Shown piece after piece: positions 10,948-29,800 of a DNA stretch of 64,000 bases (its first letter is position 1; every line of letters starts with the position of its first letter). A program made the position numbers and the translations under genes. Source of the DNA: Sialis fuliginosa (Eukaryota; Arthropoda; Insecta; Megaloptera; Sialidae); contig OY540811.1 in assembly GCA_961205875.1 (NCBI GenBank), positions 18,035,248 to 18,099,247 of the forward strand. The letters are read 5' to 3'. The notes below the pieces were generated by a model. That model was not told the DNA's origin, did no database searches, and saw nothing but the letters and a program-made list of their open reading frames with translations.

Positions 10948-12411
10948 CCCAGATAGCATCCAATTCATAAAGAATACTGCGAGAAGTCTTTTGATAGACT
11001 TCTGACAGAAGTCCCAACTATGAGTTCTTAGAGACATCATATTTAAGAACTCAAAATTTAGAACTCCTCAAGACGTCTTTTTTAAGACATCAGTTTTGTG
11101 ACATACATAAGTATTCTTTTTTTTTTACTTCTTATTGAATTCAAAACTATGATCTCTTTAAGAACTCATAGTAAAGACGTCAGTTTTATGACAACATAAT
11201 GTATTCATTTTGAAGACTTCTCATAAAAATCAAAAACATGAGTCCTTCAAGACATCTTTTTAATGTATTTTTATAATAAAAATATAATTTTTATGCGCAT
11301 GCTCATAGTGAGTCAATACGCATGCGCTTGATATATTGTTCACATGTGCATTAACCAACAAAAATGAATAGAAATTTATTTATCAATCATTTATAAACAT
11401 AATATTTTTACAATTATTTAAAAACTTAATTAAGTGTGGATTTTATTAATTATATGACAAATTAAGGTAATATTGTTCATTTATCAATATCAAATTTTTT
11501 TTCACATTTCATAACATATATTTTATATGTGTCTTTGTTTTGTGAGCAGAATTTTACAAAGCTCAAGGATACAATTATTTAGTGACTCAATACTGAAAAA
11601 AATTATTTTAAATTTAATAGGTGATAATGACTACCCGAAAGCCTTTCGGAGAATTGTCGAAAAGCCACCATTGAATAGCCAGGGAAAAATCTTCAAACTT
11701 TTGTCCGAAACATTTTTCTCCAAAATGCATTCCTCAAAAGTTATTCCACCGTTTCCATACATTTGGATCACCCGGTATAATACAATAACTATGAAAACAA
11801 ACTTGTTTGTTTAAACGTCAAAATTTATTAAAGAAGAGGAAACCGCAAGCTTTCGATTGCGGTTTCCTCTTCTTTAATAAATTTTGACGTTTAAACAAAC
11901 AAGTTTGTTTTTATTTTTATTTAACGTCACTACTATTATATTATACAATAACTATGTATGGTTTATATATAATATTTACTATTTTATTCATATCATTTTG
12001 TATTTATACTTAATATCAATAAACATTCTTGAATTTAATAATGAAAAAAAATTTTTTTATACCTACGATAAAATATTCCTGTTCTGAAATAAGAAGTCTT
12101 AATGTCATCATATTTTAGACTTCCAAAACATGAATCGTTTAAGAGTTCATTATTGAGAACTCAGAAAAATGAATTCTCAGGGGAGCCATTTTTATGAATC
12201 ATAAATATAAGTTCATAAAGAATTCTTATTTATGAAGTCAGAAAAAAGAATTCTTTGCGAGCTCTTAATGAAGTCTTAATGTATTCATAAAGCGGCGCAT
12301 ACGACGTCTTAAGAACTTCTAAAAAAGTTCATTTTGATGATTATTCTGACGTCCAAGTCATAAATAAGAGCTCTTAACTACATTCTTTCAGAAGTCATAT
12401 TGCTATCTGGG
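10948..12411. mobile_element. DNA element with CCCAGATAGCA ends and subterminal repeats
   Basis: The ends read CCCAGATAGCATCC and TATTGCTATCTGGG. Both terminal 300-400 bp are packed with variants of AGAAGTCTT, GACTTCT, AAGAACTC and GAGTTCTTAA on both strands, as expected of transposase-binding subterminal repeats. The middle holds a 95-codon open frame (11527-11814) with no recognised domain and a perfect 55-bp inverted repeat. I found no target-site duplication, so the superfamily is unassigned. Confidence 0.6.
11794..11911. repeat. Perfect 55-bp inverted repeat with 8-base loop
   Basis: The left arm 11794-11848 is the exact complement of 11857-11911; it includes GAAGAGGAAACCGCAA and GTTTAAACGTCAAAATTTAT. 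The loop is GCTTTCGA. The sequence ATACAATAACTATG occurs on both outer sides (11780-11793 and 11943-11956). Exact pairing over 55 bp contrasts with the eroded palindromes around it. Confidence 0.9.
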
Positions 12412-12689
12412 AAGTTACATATTGTTGTAGAGTAAAAAACAGGTTCAAATTTACTATAGCCAACTTAGTGGCCCATAAGAAAAACTAATGTTAAGGCTTG
12501 TAATTCGGAATTTAAAGTTATAGCCGAATCTGTATCTTCTACCGTTTAGGAAATCCCCATGCATTTCACGCTTATCTTGGACAACCTGTATAGTTGATTA
12601 ATGCAAAAGAATTTTTGATTCTTGTATCAATGATTGGCATTAAAATTATCCAGCCGAATATTTATTCCATTTGAATATCTAATTTGATT

Positions 12690-13060
12690 GGACTATAAAA
12701 TGTCAAAATGACATTTAATATGTCAAAATAAATAGCGGTTGTAAAAAACAAATGACGATTTTTTAAAACAAATTGAGATAAATCTTTGTAAGGGAATATT
12801 TTACAACAAACGTTGTGGTGACCTATCTATATTATAGGAAATTAAATACTCTCCAAAAAATATTCTATACAATTTTTACGTTACAAGTGTCGTTCTTGAG
12901 ATATCTTGAAAAAATAAATATTTTGGCATGCCAACCCTCCCCCTTACACACGATTTTGAAATGGGAACGTCTTCAAGTCAGACCCAACCAAGTTTCATTA
13001 ATATTGGTTCAGTGGTTCATAAGTTGTGCGTGTGATAAGGATTCAAGGGCATTACAAGGG
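12690..13060 (+). repeat. Interspersed repeat family A, copy 2
   Basis: It aligns by eye with copy 1 (790-1290), running from TGTCAAAATGACATTTAATA through GTTCTTGAGATATCTTGAAA to GGTTCAGTGGTTCATAAGTT and a GATTCAAGGG end. The GACA simple repeat and the terminal portion are missing, replaced by unrelated sequence. Confidence 0.65.
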
Positions 13061-13084
13061 TTCCAAATTACTGTAACGCTCACG

Positions 13085-13170
13085 TTACGAGGACGGTCTT
13101 CCGTATCTTACAATTAGCTGTTCAGGTGTCTTGAGTTCGACTATCGCCTGAGCTACCACTGGCCTGGAGG
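13085..13170 (-). repeat. Possible tRNA-derived SINE fragment
   Basis: On the minus strand the sequence GTGGTAGCTCAGGCGATAG resembles a tRNA D-arm with a pol III A box. A GTTCGA-type B box is present only on the other strand and at the wrong distance, so I keep this as a weak candidate. Confidence 0.25.
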
Positions 13171-14533
13171 ATTTTACGTCACTGATTTGCGAACTCTCCC
13201 GCCACCTAAAACAGATAAAATCCCGCTGAGCGTAAGCGATTTTCAAATATTTAATCGTGAGTCAAATTAAAACAACCGTGCGTGAGTTCGTGAATTTATT
13301 TTGAAGATAATACTTTTATAAACTTAGGTATTTGATCTTTTTTTGATATCCATGCATAGATATAATAATGTTTTAAAACGAATTTTAACATTAAACAGTC
13401 CCGGATTTGAGTAGTCTGTCCCGCATCACAAATTGTCCCGGAAATCGTCCCGGATTAGTCTATTTATATTATAACATTATATTATAATGATTGTGTTTTA
13501 CTAAATTTTATTTAGTATAAAAGCATATAAGTCTGTGGTAATGATAATGATTCAATTTAAATAAATATAAAAATAAATATAAAAATAGTAATATTTTTTA
13601 TTTTATTTTTATTAATTTTTTTTTCGTATGTGTGTGGGGGGGGATCCGCATTAGGGTTTTAGAATTCTGGTCACATTACAATAAAAAATACAATATAAAA
13701 AACAAATGTCATTTTTAGAAGCACTTTCACATGGTCAGTAGGTATTGCCAACTATATCAAAACACCAAAAAAAAAAAATTTAACAATGCATTGTAACTTT
13801 ATTTTCTTATTGTTTTGTTTGCTATTACTTCTACTAGAATCAGTGGCGTAGATAGGGGGGGGATCAATCCCCCCCCCCCCATGAGTCTACTTCATGAGAA
13901 AACTCAGACATTTTTTTAACTCAGAGACATTTTTCTAACTCTTCTAGTATGAACAAAATCAACTTTTTAAAAAATGCAATAGTTAGTATGAAAAGAGTCT
14001 AATAGAATTTTATTTTCAGCTTTTTAGTCGGTTTTAAAAGGGCAAATTAATTTTTTTAAACGATTTTTTTTATTTTACATACATGAAATGTACTGTATAT
14101 TAAAGTATAGTAATCATGAAAAAAATCGAACTTGAGATTTTAACGGAATTACACGTATTGAGGGTCTCTGAACCAAAAATATGAGATTAAATACTGTCAT
14201 ATATTGTGTTAAAATGACGTACATCTAACAATATGCCTCGTCAAAAATTAAAATATTAATTATAAAATGCACCCAGTTTCAAGTTTTATGTGTACTTATG
14301 TTATAAATATGACTAAACTCTAAAATTATTAATGTTTATAGGTTACAAACATGTTCTTTCATAATATGTTTTTGCTAGAAAAACTTCTATTCATAGTACC
14401 GCAGGATCTCTTGATAGCTCCTATTTGATATGCAAACCTTCAAATTAAAAAACATTGGAATTAATAAATTCGTCATAAAATTTAGAATAATAGGAAATCA
14501 ATTATTTTTTACTAAATTTTATATTTTCCGTGT
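13171..14533. other. Intergenic; poly-G/poly-C hairpin, no gene
   Basis: A G-run/C-run hairpin lies at about 13855-13882, right after AATCAGTGGCGTAGATA. The similar start CAGTGGCGCACCCAGG with a G run occurs at 7892. These are typical of decayed DNA transposon ends, but I could not define an opposite terminus. Confidence 0.4.
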
Positions 14534-14792
14534 AATTGGAAGTCAAAATCAACGAATATTAGACGATAACAAGAAAAATGGTGTCCGTGCGATTCTTTTT
14601 TGTTTTATAAAATTGGGACCAAATAAGAATTGAGAGTGACGCCACATTTGATTTTGAAGAGGAGAGTTTGATGTATAATATTACCGAATTTCATGTTCCT
14701 ATCTCGATGTAATCCTTCTTTTATAAAACAAAAAAAATCACGCGGACACCATTTTGTTATCGTCTAATATTCGTTAATTTTAATTTCTAACT
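14534..14792. repeat. Inverted repeat (foldback element)
   Basis: AACGAATATTAGACGATAAC and AATGGTGTCCGTGCGATTC on the left (14549-14597) pair with AATCACGCGGACACCATTTT and GTTATCGTCTAATATTCGTT on the right (14735-14775). Weaker complementarity continues outward for some 20 bp on each side. No coding content. Confidence 0.7.
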
Positions 14793-16207
14793 AACTGCTA
14801 ATTTTTTCTCAGTTGAAATCTAAAATTACTGGACTATAATTGAGATCTACATTTTCATACTCCTAGATATGAAAATTAAAATTAAAAATTTTATGACGCC
14901 CCTCCCTATTTCTCCAAATTTTGAAATGATATTGCTGACTAATATTTGTCGTTGGTAGTCCCACCAAAGCCTCGTTACCAAATTTTTTTGTCAGTAGTTA
15001 TTCAAGCTAGGGGGGGGGGGCAAAATAAAATACTGCTGGACCCCCCTGCAGGTGCTATTTTTGAGTAAAATTTTTTTTTAAAATAGGGTCAAATTTTACT
15101 GGTGACACCCCCACACGCCTTGGTATATAATTTTTTTGGTTCTTTTGATTAGCTTTAAAGCCCTCTGCAGGCACCATTTTTGATTTAGAAAAAAATAAGT
15201 CAAATTCCACTGGTGTGGCTATACATTTTCTAGTGCCACATGAAAATAAAAAATTCGGAACCGTAAAAACCAGATATTTCTTAATTGATCTTCTTGACAT
15301 TATCAATAATTACAGGAATAAATGCCTGATCTTATAATAAATACACCTGTATTTATGTTTGATAAATGTTAAATGCAGGTGTTCCTCATTAAAAGTTGTA
15401 TATTCTTTGATTCTCATTGAAATATTTCCAATATAATTAATAATAATAATTTCAAGAATGACCTAATGTAATAGCGGTAGACATGACATACTGATAATTT
15501 TTTCTTGGACAGTGCCATTATGTAATTTTGAAAATATGCTCAAATTATCAAAACACAAACCAGAAAAATTCAAATCCTGAAAATAGTTACAAAAATCTAC
15601 TAAATGAAACATCAATTTTTTTAAATTATTTTATTAAGTGCCAAAATTCTTAAGTTTAAATAATCATTACAATGAAATATGTTGCTAAATAATAAAAAAA
15701 GGATAGGGCGTAATAAAATCAATTTTAAATTCATTAACACAGCGGGTAATATTAAACACCAAAAACTAAAAAATAAAATTGACAGCTTCTGTAGAGATCA
15801 ACCTATGTCATATTTAAAAAACGCCACCTATCCTCGGTTATACTAAAGAAATCAGCACATTTTTAAATAACCAGCAGATACACGACTTTTCAATATTCCT
15901 GCCAGATTTTCTCGGGAATTAAACATATAACAGATCATCACAATGTGTACGAAACTTATAGAAATTATTACAGACACTAATACATTGTTTTAGAATACAC
16001 ACGTCATATATGATCAACTCTACTATATTAAAATGATCGGACATCAGCCCGAATCATAATTTTTTTTTTAAATTAATTTCTTATACGAACTACATGATTT
16101 GCGATCGGGACTGCAACATTATAATATATAGATATTAATTTCTTTTTCTTTATGAATCGGTATTTTTTCTTCATTAATTTTATTTTGATTGGACTGCAGC
16201 AGTAGAT
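14793..16207. other. Intergenic, including ZFR 3' flank
   Basis: G-runs occur at about 15010-15020. No exon is recognised. The last few tens of bases are the 3' untranslated region of the ZFR gene; on the minus strand AATAAA occurs about 25-30 bases after the stop codon (about 16178-16183). Confidence 0.5.
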
Positions 16208-24460
<8,253 letters not shown>

Positions 24461-24740
24461 TGTACACGTTCACTTAACAATATTCATGAAGAACGACAGG
24501 AACGCTAAAATTATTTTGTAATGAATATGTTGCGCAGCACCGGAAACAGTTGAATGGACATAGACACAGAGAAGGCGAATCTGATGTACTGTAGTTTTCA
24601 ATGTTTTGTTTTTAATCTATTTTTGCAGACGTCAAAATAATGTGAAAATAATGTCAATTAGAAGATTTACATATACATAGTAAAATATAATTAATTTAAA
24701 AATATAAGTAAATAATAATAATACAAAAATATAAATAGTA
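24461..24740. promoter_or_regulatory. Shared divergent upstream region of ZFR and kish
   Basis: Only 280 bp separate the ZFR start codon (24460, minus) from the kish start codon (24741, plus), so both 5' untranslated regions and promoters must lie here. The ZFR-proximal half is less AT-rich than the rest. I see no convincing TATA box with spacing for either gene. A bidirectional promoter is inferred from geometry only. Confidence 0.6.
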
Positions 24741-25133
24741 ATGGTAAGATGAAAAGACAACTTTTTAAATTAATATAATAGTTGTTTAACTATTTTGTTT
24801 TATTTTATTTTGTCGAATGAATATTTCAAATAAATATGATTTTTTTTATTTTTCAGTCAGCAATATTTAATTTTCAAAGTTTATTAACAGTAGGACTGCT
24901 GTTTATATGTACATGTGCATACCTACACTCACTATTTCCTTCAATAATGGACAGAAATAAAAAGAAAGGGTATGTTCAATTAATATGAAAATTTTTCAAT
25001 TAATTTAAAAATATTTTGTGATTTTAGGATTATGAGTACGTGCTGGAAATGTGCTAGAATAGGTGAAAGAAAATCTCCATTTATTGCAATTTGTTGTGTA
25101 TTTATGGCATTTTCTATTTTATTTTGGTCGTGA
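24741..25133 (+). CDS. kish: Kish/TMEM167 small Golgi membrane protein, 3 coding exons
   Basis: This is the KISH family, which is needed for constitutive secretion and localises to the Golgi. Coding exons are 24741-24743 (the ATG alone, directly followed by the donor GTAAGA), 24857-24969 and 25028-25133, giving 73 aa against 72 in human TMEM167A. The sequence starts [15 protein letters not shown] and contains the family signature [14 protein letters not shown]. There are two hydrophobic segments, residues about 8-27 and about 52-72. Residues around 38-46 (NKKKGIMST) are the variable loop. A candidate polyadenylation signal AATAAA follows near 25188. It is divergently paired with ZFR and convergent with RASA1. 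Confidence 0.95.
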
Positions 25134-26826
25134 TTAAACAATATATAAACACTTGTATAAGATTATAAATAATTTTTTATATAAGAAAATAAAAATAAAT
25201 AAAAGTTTATTTTATTTTTATAATTGTACTTCACTATTACCATTTATGTAAAAATAAATTTATTTATTTATTTAGTTACTATTCTTTCTACTGGATCTGC
25301 ATAGGTTTAAGTACTTTTAATAATACGTACATCAATTAATTTTCAATCTTACCTTGCATAAAAAAAGACTTCTGCAACTCCTGGTCTAAAATACTAAAAG
25401 TATATACTTATACTTCTACCTTTTACTTTAATGCATTAACTTCTTTTTTATTCATACAGGCCATGGTTTAAATTTGAAGTTTGTAAATAAAATACATAAA
25501 AAATTGAAATACATTCCTTTTATTAAATAATCATCTAAAAGTAAATAAGTATCAATATACAGTAAATATAAAATCTAAGTATCTTTGGAAATGAATTATT
25601 AATTTAGTGAATGAATTAAAAAAATATAGTTCATAAAAGAAAACCATGCAAAATATTGACTAGTGCTTTTTATTTTTTAATTTCCTGTTTAAAGAAAGAT
25701 TATACATTTAAATAATATACTTTATCTTTCCATCAAGGGATAACATTCACTACTTTTCTATTTCCATTAATATCTTCATTACACCATTACTCTATAACTT
25801 GTTTACTCGAGCATGCAGAACCTTGACATGTTTAACATCCGTTTCACATTGACTTTTAAACACTTTACTAAAAAACTAAGTAGTTTGTAAATGTATACTA
25901 TCTCTTTTGCATAAATTGGTTGAGATGAGAAAAAGAACACAACTACATACATTGAATGTGTTGAATATAAACAAAAATATATAAAGTAAAATTAACGCAC
26001 GCTCAAGATTTTTAATACGATATTTTAAAGTAAGTAATGCATATGATTTTCAGTTGTGCTTTTTTAAAATGTCTTTGTGTTGATATACACATTGCTTACC
26101 TTAAAAAATACAAAATATCAAATAAACCAAGAACATGTTAATCTTTTAGTTAATAATAATATGAAACAAATAATTTATGTTTTTTATTCACATTTTTATT
26201 CTGTTGCAAAAGATTTACATATTCTTGGAATATTCTGATCAATAAAATTACTGAGAAATACTTAACCATTAACATAGTTTTTAAAGATCACAAGAGAATG
26301 GAAATTCGAGTTAGTTACGATTATATAAACAATAGAAAGATTTTTTTTTCTAACAAATACGTGTATAATATAGATATAATTATTAAATAGTTCATCTACA
26401 AAAATAATCTATTGAATACTTGTATAAAAAATGATAATATTTCCAATAAGGTTACATCCGCATTTTTATAATTATTATTACGTACTATTGATTGAAGTAT
26501 TTAATAAATTGAATTGACTGCATTATTTGGAATTTAAAATAGCTGTTATTTCACAGTGACTGTAAACTTATAAAATCATTTAAAATTACAAATATAAAAA
26601 AATAAAGTATATATTAAAAAACTAATAATTTATTAAAATTAAAAAAAGAACCACTCATCCTTCACTGATAATAAATTTCAAGTGCATTGGGAAAGTATTT
26701 GCAGTATATAAGAGGTAAAAATGAAGCAACTATAGTTTAAATTATGAACATCGATAATATATATATGTTTATATAAAATAATTGTATTTAAAAACAAAAT
26801 TAAAATAATCTCTCACTATCAGTTTA
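25134..26826. other. Intergenic between convergent kish and RASA1
   Basis: This is extremely AT-rich sequence containing the 3' untranslated regions of kish (several AATAAA at about 25188-25205) and RASA1. I see no gene or bounded transposon. Confidence 0.55.
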
Positions 26827-29800
26827 CTATCTTGTCATTTCGAGATACTTTTGCTTATGTTTGGCGAGCATGTCTGTTACTGTAACCAGTGTTTTGATTG
26901 CAGAGTTATGTTTTGCGACTGCTTGGAGTTCGGTTAGATGTGCAACACATATATGATGCAGTGTAGCCAGTTCTCTAGCTGTGTCAGGTTTTGCAGTCTG
27001 TCTCGGTTCTCCGGGGTCGCCGATAGCTGACAACTGATCCAGAAACACAACCATTCTTTCTTTGTTCTTCAGTATAAATGGATTCACAACCTCCATGTAT
27101 GGTTCCTAACATAATAGTACAAATAATTATCATATTGGCTTACATTTATATTTATTTATGTCAAATTCCAAACTATATTTACAACTGTTCAGAAGTTAAA
27201 GTTACTAACCTGGTCAGAAAAAAAAAAAAAAAAATCTAATATTACATTTAATTGGTAATAAATTTAAAACTTTTTTTTATATCCCATTTCACTTTAATAT
27301 GCTTATAAATAATAAACTATTTAAATAAAGGATATAATTTTATAAAATGTATTTGTTTTTACTTATTTATAAAACATCACCAATGAAACTTAATAAGAAA
27401 AACATTACACAATAAAAAAAAATAAATGAAAATGTTAATTACTTACTTTTCCACCAAACTCGACGAGGTTAGCTAAATTTTGTAAACATTTGGCAACCAT
27501 CACGAGGCTCCGAGTGGCCGCAGTGCTTGGCGTTTCTGATACCAAACCGAACTGGCGTGGATTGAGCAATGCAGGACAAAGTAAACGTAGAAATATGAAG
27601 CCGGATACTACTCTTGTGCGTACGAATCTTTCATTTGGCCATTTTGCAACAACAGCCCTTTGCAGGCACCCGCAAATGTATCGGACCGATCGTGGACATG
27701 CATCAGGTGATGTAAATATACTTAGTGTTACCTACATAATAAAAATATAAATGATATATATAAATATATTTAATAAAATCACACTATAATATAAACCCTA
27801 ACGTATATATATACATATATATATATTTGTTTGCATGTCTGTCCAGCGACAATCAATTTATAGCCCGTTAAACCTTTCACTGGATTTTTTTCATACTTTG
27901 CCTGTTTTTAGATTCGTCCTTCATGCAGTGTAATGGATAATTATTTTATTCAAAATATTTCTATTTTCCGTGATATGTATTTTTATGCGAGACACTACAT
28001 GTAAAATTTACACGAAATTTTGCCATCTGACGTTTAGTTTGAAATTTAAGAGTTTCGACACTCGGCTTTTGTTTTTGGAATTCTTAGAATTTCGTCGCTG
28101 TGATTGGTCAAAAATTGACATTTCGTATGAATTTTAAACACTCCACGTGGACTTGATATTTGCCTGTCATAAACAGCTGTTTTTTATTTGAAATACGTCA
28201 GGGGCGTGTACAGAAATGTGTCAAATTGGTACATTCCAATTAAATTGTATATAAATGAAAATTTTAACCAAAATTGGTTGGTGTATTGATCTAATTAGTA
28301 TAATAATTTATATTTAATATCAAAACGTTTATATTTAATAAGAATTACGTCAGGAGCGTGGTTACAAGAATATTTTTTATTGATTTTTTCTGATATAATT
28401 GTATTAAAATGAAACGGTTATTTTAGACATTTGGTTGTTGTGGGGATTGATGTAATTTGCCCAAAAATTTATATTTATTAACAATTAAGTCAGGTGCGCA
28501 ATGTAAAAAATATTTTAAATTGTTATTTTTTAAGAGTTGCATAATAAACATTTTTGAAAATCATTTGGTGGTTCAAAGATAAATGTAATGTTTCGAACAA
28601 TTTATATTAAATAATAATAAAGACAGGGCTGGAGTATTAAGGGGAAACACCAGATATGTTGAAAAATTAATGATTTTTGCGATTTTTTAAATTTATTTAA
28701 TAAATTCTTTTAGTATTGTCAGTGGCACCGCATTAAAAAATATTTAAAATTGCTATTTTTTAATCGTGACGAAAAAAATTGATTTGATTGAAATTGAACA
28801 AAAGTTAACAGCTTGAGACATTTATAAAAATAATAAATATGTTAAAGTCAGGGTCGTGGTCTTGAAAATTTTTTTTTTTGCTATTTTTTCATAAAATTGC
28901 GTAAACATAAAACAAAAATCGTAATAAGATAATTTAACCTAATAAATAACATCGAAAATGCTTCAACGCATTCTTTGAATATGTTGTATGCCAAAAAATG
29001 TGGAAACTGATATTCACAATGATTTTTTGGTAATTTCTCAAAGGCATTATTAAAATTAATGGTAAAGGTATAAATTACGATGGATACGAGGGTCGCAGCC
29101 GAAGGCTGAGACCCGAGTACGTTCTGATGTTAGGGTGATTTGTACATGTAAATTGTAATATTACTGGAAAGGTAATAATGATAAATGATTATCCCTGCCA
29201 AATTCAGGAATTATTTACTTATCAGCATTTAAAACAATTACAGTGAAATATTTTATGAAAATTTGAATGACAAAAGTTAATATAAAATAATAATTTTTAT
29301 TTTATCAATCAATATTTTATTAAATGTGGCACGAGTTGGGGTTGGGGCGCGTAGCGCCCAGGGGCAAAGCCCCTAGTATATAATATATAAATATAATATA
29401 ATAAAGCAGGACATAGTGGTGCAGTCGTTTGGAAAATTATTCCAATTGAATTTTTTGTTTTTAACTTATCGGGAAGGTTGGCCCAATTATAAAAGTGCAG
29501 GCGCCAGTCAGTACCTTGTTCGGATATTGTTAAAACTGTAAAAAGGCCCTACAATAGGGAAAAAATGTTTTTTAAAATAAAAAAATGTTTTGTATCATCT
29601 TTAGGTTTTTCGCATAAAAAAGGTCTTCACACTTATAACAGAATCTTGAAATTGAAGTATACCATATTGTTAATATTTACTTGAAGATTATAAAAAAAAT
29701 TATAAGTATGTTAACATTAGTTTTAAAGTATACATTTTCATATATATATATATACCTAAATCAAGGTTTTATGAACTTTAAAAAATGTATAGCAAATAAA

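Larger units (their letters stand above)
10370..12600. repeat. Large interrupted inverted repeat around a transposon
   Basis: The left arm (about 10400-10765) carries ATAAGCGTGAAATGCATG, ACAGATTCGG, TTACAAGCCCTAAC and ATGGGCCACTAA. The right arm (about 12412-12590) carries their complements in reverse order (TTAGTGGCCCATAAG, GGCTTGTAATTC, CCGAATCTGTA, GCATTTCACGCTTAT). The left arm has an extra insertion at about 10460-10640. The centre is occupied by the CCCAGATAGCA element. Confidence 0.65.

Noticed and set aside
12815-13117. 100-codon plus-strand frame
   Set aside because: It runs through interspersed repeat family A and into unrelated sequence; the other copies of the repeat do not keep the frame.
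13085-13170. Functional tRNA gene on the minus strand
   Set aside because: The D-arm-like stretch is not followed by a pairable anticodon arm, a correctly spaced B box or an acceptor stem; only a SINE remnant remains possible.
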